Positions 21,366 through 30,704 of a stretch of 50,665 nt of DNA are shown here, piece after piece. The stretch spans positions 7,461-58,125 of the forward strand of contig MSJI02000103.1 in the NCBI GenBank assembly GCA_001931905.2. The letters are read 5' to 3'. Source of the stretch: Cladosporium sp. IMV 00045 (lineage: Eukaryota > Ascomycota > Dothideomycetes > Cladosporiales > Cladosporiaceae). The notes beneath the pieces are model-generated. The model was not told where the DNA came from, did not search any database, and worked only from the letters and a program-made list of their open reading frames with translations. Made by a program: the position numbers and the translations under genes. How positions within the stretch are numbered: the stretch's first letter is position 1; each line of letters begins with the position of its first letter.

Positions 21366-24300
21366 CTAGTAATCATCATCTTCAGAGTCCACGAAGTCTT
21401 CAGCATCATCAACTACCCCCTCGCCAGCAACATCGGCCAGCGGAACGCTCGCATCCTCCGCCTCAATGTGAAGACCAGCGTCTTCATCCTCGGCGTACAC
21501 CTCCGCGAACCCAGCCTGGTTGAGAAACTCAGGCTCGCATTCCAACACCTCACTGAACAGACCCTCGCTCTGGGCAATAGCGCGATCGATCTGCGTACGA
21601 GCCTCCTTCTCCGCCTTCCCGATAGCGCGGCTCTTGCTCGCATCGACGCCTACAATGCTCATGTAATCGCGTGAGATGTGATCGAAGATGCCGTCCACAC
21701 GCCCGCGCATCATCGCCTTGATCTGGTCACACATCCGGTTGAGATTCTTCTTGACCTCCATCGTAGCAGCTTGGAACATGTCGTCTTGGTTGGCGGCCAC
21801 GTGCTCGGTCATGTGCTGTTTCATGCGCGAGAAGGACCCGCGACCTGTGTTGATTTGCGTTAGCATTGTTGGAGGAAGGGGTGGGTGACTGGGGGAAATA
21901 CTTACCACCCTCGTTGCTGCAATACGTATAAGCCGGCGCCATGGCGGATAGAACCGATGGAGTGAATTCTCTGTTGACCTCGCGCTGGGCCTCGTTGATG
22001 TAAATGATCGTGCTGCTTGCGAGGTCTGTGAAGAGATTCTCGAAAACGGTGAGGCTATCCCTCAAGCGCGCAATGCGTGAAAGCCCCAGGCTCTGTTCCT
22101 TGCACTTGTTCTCGATCACTTTGTGGAACCCGGCCAGGACAGCGTTTGTGGCTTTGGGAAAGCCATTGAAGACGACGGGCACACGGCGATGGAAGGCCCT
22201 CTCCCATGGCGACGCGAGGTCCTTGTAAAGCGGATCTGTCAACTCAGTGTTGAAGTTGCGCGATCCGGATGCGCCGTTGAATACGCCATTGCGGCGGACG
22301 GTTGCCTTGTAAGTAGCCCAGAAGAGTCCGCCCGTTTCGAGCGGAGCGCCCCAACCCGAGGCAGTTTCCATGGCGCTCTCAGCAGCAGTCTGGCCTGCCG
22401 CGTCGAAAGCCGAGTCAACGAGCTGCCTGTTGAGCATATCGATAAAGTCTTCCATGGTTTGGTTCACTGCAGTGCGCAAGGCTTTTTGAAGCTTAGCCAA
22501 ATTCATGTTCAGGAACGTCTTCAGCGCGTGACGCTGTTGGACAGTCGCAAGGTGCTCGGTACCATCATCAGACGCCCAGAGAGCGAGAGAGGTCAACAAT
22601 TGATGGACGCTGTTCAGAAAGCGCCTGGCCCCAGCCAGTCTCCCCTTTTCAGTGAGCTTCAAACAGTGTGCTTGAAGCTGAGGCATCTCAGTCTGATCAG
22701 TCGAAGAGAACCCGCAGACATTGCTGTCTTTCTGCAGTCGTCCACTGAGCTTTTGGTAAGCACGGCTGCTTACACAGAAGACTGGCAGCGAGCGAGCGAC
22801 TTCATCGTAGTCTCGGATATCCTGCTCGGGATCAAAATTGTCGGGATCTTGCTCTGCAGCATTCTCTTGGTCAAGCTCTTTGATGCCTTCGGCGAAATCC
22901 TCCTGGATGTGGTGACGAGACCAAGCATTGCGTCCCTTGATACAAAGCGCATCTTCTTCGTTGTCGATTTGGGATTCGTGGGCTTCCAAGTTGTTGAGCT
23001 GCTCGTTCAGCGCCTGGAGATGCTCTCTTAGCTTCTGGTGATCTTGCCGGGCAGCCTTTTTCAGGGCCCTGAGCTCATCGATATTGTTGCGCACTTGCTG
23101 AGTGGTGAGCGGCTGAGCATCATGGATGTCCGCACCATTGATGTCGACTGTGCGTTTGCGCTTCGCAGGAGAGGTAGGAGCGTGGACCAGCTCACCGTTT
23201 TCGACTTTGTCCAGAAGTTCCTCCCAGTGATCCAGCTGCTCATCATAGTCCTGGACTTGGGAGCCATGGTCTTCTTTCCTTTGCTTGACCTGATCCTTGT
23301 CATTCTTGACATTGTGCTTCTGGTAACTGATTCTCGCGCGCTGATTCTCCAGTTCCCTGAATTGATCACCCAGTTGAAGCGAATCAGCAGCCTCCATCCT
23401 GGAAATTTCGTCGGTCTTGGAGCAAATGAAGGTTACAGCAGAGTAGGTACCATCATACTTGAGCTGGCGCTTGAACGTGCTACCAAGCAGGTTCTTCGCT
23501 GCTTTATCGTCCACGGCGCGAGTAATTGGCGCTACAATCCAAAGGCCTGTGCATTCCTTCATGTAGCCCTCCGCGACGGCAGCACGAGCCGCGTTCGAAT
23601 CGTGAACACCAGGAAGATCGACGATGACCGCGCCAGTGGAGAGGGCGTTGGCCTTGACATAGATGCGAACGACTTTGATCAGAGGCCAGACCTCAAGCTC
23701 ACGACGAGATCTCGTCTTCTTCTTGACAGTTGGATCCGGCACGACTTTCTGCTTGCTGTCGACGTAGTGCTGCAAGCGCTGGTAGAAGCTTTCGCAGTCA
23801 CTGCTGTTGATACGCTTGGTAGTACCGAGGATGGAGTTGACAGCAGGCACGCTCATCAAGTGGTCCACGGAGCTTTTCGAGAGCATCTCCTTTGTATGTC
23901 TGGGATAGACAGCACGGATCTTGGCGTAGGCCACGCCTGCAACTGTGTCGGGGTTTCTGGCCTCTTTGTTGATGCCCTTTTTCACTGGGTCGATCAATTC
24001 CTGGAAGAGATAATCAAGCTCACGACGCCAGTCTTCAGGCTGGACGAACTCGACCTCTGCGCGGTATCTAGCGGTCTCGCTCTTCGATTCGTTGTAAGAT
24101 AGCTCGGTGACGACAGCGGTGCAGGCACGCATGCAATTGGTGGGAACGAGTCGCTCCTCATCCAGCAGAGCGTTGATGATGCTGCTTTTGCCTGCGCCAG
24201 TGTTGCCTACCACGCCAATGACCGTACGATTTTTGGTCGCGGACTTGCGCACTTCAGCGATCTGAGCGAGCCAGCTGCGTGCATCTGTATCCCTGGGGAT

Positions 24301-25430
24301 GGTGCGAAGTGGCTCTTCCAGCTCTGCGAGTACCGTCATGCCTGTCTTGACGGCAGCCTCCAGCTTTTGGGGCAGTGGCTCCTCAATAAGCTTCTGCAGC
24401 GATGTTTGCGGCGATGCAGTATCATCGTCTACATCCATGGAATCGTCGGTTTCGAATGGATTGGCTCCTGGGCGACGTACATGGTCGAAGCCAAAAGACT
24501 CAGCGCGCACTCCAGTGGCGGCTGCTCTTGGGAAGTCAAAATCGAGGTCGTCTTCTTGCTCTGTTTTGAAGTTGGAGTCTGCCATGTCTTCGTCGAATTC
24601 AGATTGCCTCTTGACCTTTTGCTCGTTGGTCAAGAAGTCCGACGTCGACAGCCGATCGAAGTCTTGCTCGAAATTCGCCTGCTCGAGAGGTTCTTGATCA
24701 TCCGCAGGCACGAACAGGCCCTCTGAGCTCTCTCGGCGTCTCACCTGAGGCTGAGAGCCGTAAGAAGGGGTAATGGGCGACAAGATGCTCGACGGCTGGC
24801 TGTCGTTGTGAGACTGCTCGAAGATCGAGTGAAAAGGAATCTGTCTGGGCCCTAGATCAGACTCCGGTGGCGACGTCTCGGCGCGAGACTGTGCGGACGT
24901 TTGGGTCGTAAAGATGATGAATCTGTCGTCGTATTGATTGAACTCGGACAAGGGAAGGTCTTCGTTTATTTCCTGCTGTTGGATCTTGAGTGTGACTTGA
25001 AGATCACTGTCGTTGTAGGAGGCATAGTAGTTGTTTTTGATTTGCCCAACGGTAGTTTTCTGTGAGGTTGGGTCAGCGTGAAAATCCTCCTAATCTCTGT
25101 TGGCGCTCACGCGTTTGCATGCTTCCGTTTACATCAAACGGCGGCAGGCGCGACCAAGCTTGAGCTCAATCTCACCACACCACACTCGACAATGACAAAA
25201 CCTTAACCGAAGGGTTTTAAACTCACCTCACGGGCCTTGAACCAAAGAAACCGCTTTCTAGTCTCCCACTGACCATCGCGCCAATCTCGATCATGCCTTT
25301 CCACAGCGACTACCATGCTCAACGGATTGGTCATATGGCCTTCCAGCCCTTGAATTGCATCTCCAGCAAGATTCTTCACCATGCGACGCATTTGAGCCTC
25401 GTCAGGCCGGTCCATGACGCTCGAAGCCAT
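21366..25430 (-). CDS. SLIP-GC-like nuclear dynamin-family GTPase
   Basis: Three exons, 25430-25227, 25059-21906 and 21844-21366. The introns are 167 nt (GTGAGT...CACAG) and 61 nt (GTAAGT...CACAG, branch gctaac), giving 1278 aa. GTPase motifs: G1 GNTGAGKSS (353-361), a Thr-rich G2 region (MRACTAVVTELSY), G3 DLPGVHD (549-555) and G4 SKTDE (615-619). Helical coiled-coil arms follow (about 630-690 and 710-760). A basic KRKR stretch (near 690) could be a nuclear signal. A predicted stalk (SVHQLLTSLALWA, then the region to about 1100) follows, and the tail is very acidic. The 340-residue N-terminal extension is mostly disordered and acidic. Family: dynamin-superfamily proteins annotated after vertebrate SLIP-GC (nuclear GTPase, germinal centre-associated); the fungal role is unknown. 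The start at 25430 was chosen among several in-frame ATGs; 25415 is also possible. Confidence 0.85.
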
Positions 25431-26279
25431 GATGATATGCTCCCAGGGGCGCGCAGCAGTGCTGCGGCACGAGCGCTCGTTGTTGGGTTTCGGCTCTATG
25501 GCTGAGAGACGACGAGGAGAGTGCGGTCTCAGAAGTGCTGGTGGGCAGTAGCGATACTGTAGGAAGTGATGCTGCGACTCTGCGATCGTGTTGAGGGAAG
25601 AGGCTGCTGCTCGAGTTGTTGTTGTTTTGTAATGTCGCAGAAACTGTCGGGTGGCTGGAAAGTCCTGCAAAGCCGTTGTTTTGTCCATTCACTCACTAGT
25701 TGCAGGTCACGAGGGAATTGCCGCGCTTACGGTGCAGTGAAAGCACGACGAACTGTTGCATTCACCTCGTTCTCTCGGAGCATGTAATGTTTAGTATTGT
25801 CTGTCACAGCAGATATGAGGCCTGACAATGTAAGATGGGCCGAGGAGATACTTCACATGCTCCACCGAATAACATTGACAAGTGAGCATGATACAATATC
25901 CCTGCAAGGAAGTTAAAAAGCATGTGAACTGTCGAGGCCGAGCACCAGTACATTATACCAAGTCATGGGAGTACAGGCCTCAGTGAGACTTCCACCTCTG
26001 CGCGGTTGTCTCTGGACAATGCTGGGCAGGACACAGCCCAGCCAGCCAAGGGAAGCAACAAGATGCATACTGTATCTCAAGTCCTCATGAGTAGATTGCC
26101 CTGCCACTGTCAGCAATGACAGTCTGAAATATCGATAGCCCAACGTGGAGATTTTGAAAAGCGAAGAAAGTAAGAATAACGTTCAAGTCCCAATTACCAT
26201 TCCGCATTATCCCTTCAACTCACAATAACAACCCATGGGTATCATTCCCTCCGCCCACGAAACCACCCTTACCGAAAAA
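25431..26279. other. intergenic: GTPase promoter, sea4 3' end
   Basis: 849 bp between the GTPase start and the sea4 stop, both genes on the minus strand. The GTPase reading frame stays open upstream to 25688, but the composition there looks like leader, not conserved protein. No other gene or motif was recognised. Confidence 0.5.
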
Positions 26280-29075
26280 TCACCTCTTCAACCCACAAGA
26301 ACACCCACAATCCGGCACAGCGCAAACATCATGCCCCTCGAACCACTTCAAAGCATGATCCGCATGGTATCCATGGCCACAAGCGACGCAGAAGCTCAAA
26401 AACCTCGCCATCCCATCCTCCCCCTCACCACTACCCACCACCGACTCCTTCTTCGTCGCACGCTTGCGCGGATCCGGCGTGCCCAGCCAAAGCGCGCAAA
26501 TCGCACAGCGCGGCATGTGGCGGCCGCATTTCAGACAAACCGTGCCGGCGTTCGCGGCGGGGCCCTTGACTTTCGGTTGCTTGTTGGAAGAGCCATGTCT
26601 CTGAACGGGGTTGTCGTTTCTGGCAAGCGAGCCCTGGCAGTGCGCGCATTTGAGCGCGACTTGCGCGGGGATTCTGTCGATCGTGGAGGAGCCTTCGCGC
26701 GTGCGCGCCAGTCTGTTGTGCTGAACGACGAATTTGGTGCGTTCGTTGAAGGTGCGCCAGGTTTGCATTTGCTGGAAGTACGTTTCCCTCCACATTTCCC
26801 AGCGCACGTCGTCGACGTAGAGAGGGTTGGTGAAAGCGGATGCGAGAACGGCGGTTTGGAGGTCGTTGGTTCGCGTGATGTATGTTTGTAGGAGGTCCAT
26901 TGCTTGCGAGCCGAGGCCGGTGAGGAGGATGCCTTCGAGATCGCCGTTGCGGATCGCGCGAGCGGTTTCGGATTGGATGAATCCACTCAGTTCGGTGTCG
27001 TTGAGGTATCTTAAACCAAGTGCCACTCGGTAGCCGAGATGCAGGTAATTAGTTTTCATGACGTCTCGCCAATCGCCGTTGGTCAAAAAAGTCAACAAAG
27101 CTTTGAGGGCAGGATCGTCAGTGTCGGCCGACATCCACATACACATCTCACGCTGTGCTTCATTGATTTCGTCAGACGCCAACAGAGCACCAAGACCAAT
27201 ATTGGGGATTGTCTTGCTTCTGATCAGCGTACGTAGCAGATTGAGAGCCATGTTCCGATATCCATGCAGTACAGCTTGCACGATGGCCTGATAATAGAAG
27301 CCTCTGTCGATCAGCTCCTGACACTCAGCCTCCAAAGTCTCGACTGTAAATTTCCATCCACAGACCAGCAAGCACATCTGTCTATGTTCAGGGAAATCCG
27401 TCCGTTCACCTTCAAACGAAGGGATGTGCTTATCTTCTGTGAGTCCGATGAGAGCATCTTCAGGCTTGGTCGGGGCAGGCGATAAAAAGCGATTGGGACT
27501 GTGCCCTGGGCTTTCTGACCAGAGACCAGTGACACCAACGTAACTCAGGTCCAAAGCGTCATACACCATTCCGTTGCCCGCAGCCTGCTCCTGAAAACGG
27601 CCAACGATCTCCCACAAACGCTCAAGCTGCCAATTGCCGGCGGCAATTTCCATGTTCTTCCGGCAGTCAAAGAGATAGCCGCGGCGGCACCGTTCACGCC
27701 CAATGGTCCCTGGAGCGAGCAGTGAAGTGATCTGAGGATCGCTCGGTGCACAAACAGGGACCGTAATCTCTTCTTCCGTATTCAGCTCGCCACTGTATGC
27801 AAGCGGCCCAAAGTCTTCAGCTTCGGACGCCCCATGCCGTTGTTCGTACGTCGAGCCTAACTGCGCCAAGTCGGTCACAGGTTTCGGTTCGGTGAGAGAC
27901 AGATCCTTCAAAGCGAGACTGAGCTCGTTTCGGGGAGTAACTTCAGCCAGAGGTTTGTCGGTGGGTACGCGCAATATGTCGACTGAGCGATTTGGCCGAA
28001 GTACCAAAAGCCCTTGATCCATGCTCGCACTTCGATCTTGCAACCAGTCGAAAGCAACGATTCTACTATTGCTAGGACGGCCATCCTTAGCATCGTGCCA
28101 TGGGTGTTCTAAGCTTTTGCTTTCAGAGACATAGCGGTTGGTAGTCCAATGTGAGCCACCGAAGGGGTTGAAAGGCAAATTATAACCAGACGATTGCGAA
28201 AGATGAGTCCGACCCTCGACCATATCAATGATCTTGAGTTCACCGGTGCTCGAGCACACGGCCAAACGACCACGTTGTTGCCCCGAATATCTCAGACTCC
28301 AAACTGAAGTCCTCAGACTACTGTCGACAGCAGGCCTGAAATCGAACACCGCGCCTGTGTTAGATGCACCGGCTCCATGCGCAATCCATCGCTTGTCCCA
28401 GACCGTAACAGAAGGGTCATCGGTAGACCCGGCCGAGGCGAAATAATTTTCATCCATGGGATCAATGGCGATGTTATTGACATTGCGAGTCGCAGCCTGC
28501 ATGTTGGCGCCGGAATTTCCATGCGGGTCTCTCAAGTCGTACAACCTGATGAAAGACCTCTGCGCCGCCAGAACGAGTTCTTGGGGTTGTCGGGGAAAGA
28601 ATCGCACGCTAGACACCAGCTCGGCAGGACAAAGTCTCCGAATGGGATCGTTTTGGGTTCCCGGGTTCGCGCCGGCATCGTAAATGTTTAAACAAACGTC
28701 CGATCGAGTCTTATCCAAAGCAACAGCAAGCCAATTCTCCGTGCTGAAAGCGATTGAATTACACTTGCGCTGCTGCTTGATCCTGAAAGTCGTGACGACC
28801 TCCGAAGGCTTATTGCCCTCGTTCAACTTGACCAGACTAGCATTGCCGGAGACCAGACCGACAGCCACGAGAGATTCATCGGTCCTGGACCAGTCGAAGG
28901 CGGCGAAACTCGGCAGCTTGCCGTGGTAGGCGATTCTTTGATGTTTTATCTTCGACCCGTCTGGGCCATCACGATCGACTTCATTCAGCGTCAGACTGCT
29001 CTCGGCGACGTCGACCAAGAGGAAGCGACGTCTGTCGCCAGTCGAGTGTGGCGACCAGCGCACAGCCGCTTCCAT
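26280..29075 (-). CDS. sea4: SEA complex subunit Sea4 / MIOS (WD40 plus C-terminal zinc domain)
   Basis: Single exon, 931 aa. The N-terminal part (about 1-390) is a WD40 propeller, with strands such as SLVAVGLVSGNASLVKL, RSFIRLYDLRD and DPSVTVWDKRW. A helical solenoid middle follows. A double zinc-binding C-terminus (about 800-931) begins CAHCQGSL, continues CLKCGRHMPRCAICALWLG and ends FCVACGHGYHADHALKWF...CAVPDCGCSC. This RING-like ending with CxHGYH is diagnostic for the MIOS/Sea4 family. Family role: Sea4 belongs to the SEACAT/GATOR2 part of the vacuole-membrane SEA complex, which relieves inhibition of TORC1 when amino acids are present. It starts 446 bp from efg1 on the opposite strand. 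The last 300 bases are G-rich on the coding strand. Confidence 0.93.
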   Translation of the reverse strand: MEAAVRWSPHSTGDRRRFLLVDVAESSLTLNEVDRDGPDGSKIKHQRIAYHGKLPSFAAFDWSRTDESLVAVGLVSGNASLVKLNEGNKPSEVVTTFRIKQQRKCNSIAFSTENWLAVALDKTRSDVCLNIYDAGANPGTQNDPIRRLCPAELVSSVRFFPRQPQELVLAAQRSFIRLYDLRDPHGNSGANMQAATRNVNNIAIDPMDENYFASAGSTDDPSVTVWDKRWIAHGAGASNTGAVFDFRPAVDSSLRTSVWSLRYSGQQRGRLAVCSSTGELKIIDMVEGRTHLSQSSGYNLPFNPFGGSHWTTNRYVSESKSLEHPWHDAKDGRPSNSRIVAFDWLQDRSASMDQGLLVLRPNRSVDILRVPTDKPLAEVTPRNELSLALKDLSLTEPKPVTDLAQLGSTYEQRHGASEAEDFGPLAYSGELNTEEEITVPVCAPSDPQITSLLAPGTIGRERCRRGYLFDCRKNMEIAAGNWQLERLWEIVGRFQEQAAGNGMVYDALDLSYVGVTGLWSESPGHSPNRFLSPAPTKPEDALIGLTEDKHIPSFEGERTDFPEHRQMCLLVCGWKFTVETLEAECQELIDRGFYYQAIVQAVLHGYRNMALNLLRTLIRSKTIPNIGLGALLASDEINEAQREMCMWMSADTDDPALKALLTFLTNGDWRDVMKTNYLHLGYRVALGLRYLNDTELSGFIQSETARAIRNGDLEGILLTGLGSQAMDLLQTYITRTNDLQTAVLASAFTNPLYVDDVRWEMWRETYFQQMQTWRTFNERTKFVVQHNRLARTREGSSTIDRIPAQVALKCAHCQGSLARNDNPVQRHGSSNKQPKVKGPAANAGTVCLKCGRHMPRCAICALWLGTPDPRKRATKKESVVGSGEGEDGMARFLSFCVACGHGYHADHALKWFEGHDVCAVPDCGCSCGLKR

Positions 29076-29521
29076 TGGCGAGCGATTCCTCTTCTTGTGT
29101 GTTAGGTGCTGCTCGCATTGCGGCCGTGGGCTCGCAAGTCAATTCAAGAAGTCACTCCGAATGGTCTTTGAAGAGTGCAGACGAATAATGACAGCCATTG
29201 GGGACACAGACGTCTGAAGCGAAGTGAAGGCACAGGCGCGAACTTGGCCAATTCCGGACTGGCGCGCTTTCCCCAGCTTTCCGAGGCAGAGCTTCAGAAA
29301 ATCCATCTTCGATTCTCCAAAAAGTTGCCCGCAACCACGAAAATCACATTCAACGACTACCACCCAACAACCCAAATCCACCTTTCCAAAAACTCCCAAC
29401 CCCCTTCTCAGTCAAGAATCAACTCCGAACCTCCCGAACTGAGCCTCTAAGCTCTCAAGACTCTTTCTACCGGACCGGAAAAGACCAGGAAATCAGGAAA
29501 AGGCGATCAAGAACACCAAAA
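29076..29521. promoter_or_regulatory. divergent promoter region, sea4 / efg1
   Basis: 446 bp between the start codons of sea4 (-) and efg1 (+). The last 200 bases before efg1 are A/C-rich, like a leader. I looked for PAC- and RRPE-type ribosome-biogenesis motifs and saw no clear match. Confidence 0.5.
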
Positions 29522-30394
29522 ATGGCAACCAAACGCCCAAACAGCACCATCCACCCCTCGCGCCAAACACAAGTGCCCCGTGAAGCGCCCCGCAAGCGCC
29601 AAAAACCCAACAACCTCAGCGGCAGCAAATCCTTCAAAAAAGCGCGCCCGATCAACGAGTTGAAAACCAGCATCCGCAACCTGCGCCGCCTGCTGGAGCG
29701 GGACGACGAGTACACCAAAACCCACAACCAAAGCAAGAGCCACAGCAAAGACGAGAGCAAAAAGCCCCTCCCGCCCAAAATCCGCATCAGCAAAGAACGC
29801 GAGCTGGCCAGCGCGCAGCGCGAGCTGGAAGAATCTCAAACCGCCGAGAAGAGGAGTAAGATGATCGCGCGGTATCACAAGGTGCGATTTTTCGACCGGC
29901 AGAAGGGCACGAAGAGGCTGAAGAGGGCGCGGAAAGCGCTGAAGGAAGAGGAAGACGATGCGGGCAGGAGAGAGGAGCTGGCGCGGGAAGTGGACGAGTG
30001 CGAGCTGGACGTGCAGTATGCCATGTTTTACCCGCTCGACACGGCGTATGTGGCGCTTTATCCTAGTGTGAGGAAGGTGGAGGGGGAGATGGAGGGAGGA
30101 GAGGAAGTGAAGAGGCAGGGGGATGGGGCGATGAGGGAGTTGGTGAGGAGGTGTGCAAGGGAGGGGAAGTTGGATGCGCTGAGGAATGGGAAGCTGGACG
30201 GGGAGGGGAATTATAAGGTCGTGGCGGGTACTGAGGAGGAGGGAGATGAGGAGCAGGCTTCCAAGCCTAATAAGAAGCAGAAGATAGAGGGCAAGGTGGA
30301 GAAGAAGAACGGCAAGCGGAAGGCGGAGGAGATGGAGGTTGACGATGAGAAAGCAGACAGTGGCGACGAGAGCGACGGGGGTTTCTTCGAGTAG
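29522..30394 (+). CDS. efg1: rRNA-processing protein Efg1
   Basis: Single exon, 290 aa, extremely charged. The family core is seen at about 40-180: INELKTSIRNLRRLLER, the long Lys/Arg/Glu helix with SKERELASAQRELEE, then KRSKMIARYHKVRFFDRQK, and the aromatic patch YAMFYPLDTAYVALYP. The C-terminus is acidic/basic low complexity with nuclear-signal-like stretches (KPNKKQKIEGKVEKKNGKRK) and ends GGFFE. Family role: nucleolar factor of the small-subunit processome, needed for early 18S rRNA maturation. The first 300 bases are C-rich and the last 330 strongly G/A-rich. The gene runs convergently into the DUF676 hydrolase gene 310 bp away. Confidence 0.94.
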   Translation: MATKRPNSTIHPSRQTQVPREAPRKRQKPNNLSGSKSFKKARPINELKTSIRNLRRLLERDDEYTKTHNQSKSHSKDESKKPLPPKIRISKERELASAQRELEESQTAEKRSKMIARYHKVRFFDRQKGTKRLKRARKALKEEEDDAGRREELAREVDECELDVQYAMFYPLDTAYVALYPSVRKVEGEMEGGEEVKRQGDGAMRELVRRCAREGKLDALRNGKLDGEGNYKVVAGTEEEGDEEQASKPNKKQKIEGKVEKKNGKRKAEEMEVDDEKADSGDESDGGFFE

Positions 30395-30704
30395 GGAAGA
30401 TGGCTGGCGCAGCTACGTGTCCTGCATCGTTCCTATTGCTTCGTTGGTGCTTGGAAGAAAGAAAAGCGTATGATACCCAATTAATAAATTCGCCTGCTGT
30501 AGAACTATGGAGAGAAGTAAGAGATAAAACCATCAAGCAAGGGAACTTCGCTCAAGAACAACGACTAGACTCCAAACCAGCTGGACCAGCCAGCCAGCCA
30601 GCGTGCATGCCTTTCATCGCAACGAGGGTATCCGAAAAAGAAAAGGAAAAAGCCAAAAGAGAAAGATGTGTCCACCACAATTCCCCACAGGCACCATCAA
30701 CCCA
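30395..30704. other. convergent 3' intergenic region
   Basis: 310 bp between the stop codons of efg1 (+) and the DUF676 gene (-). An attaataaatt signal near 30480 may serve efg1. Nothing else seen. Confidence 0.55.
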
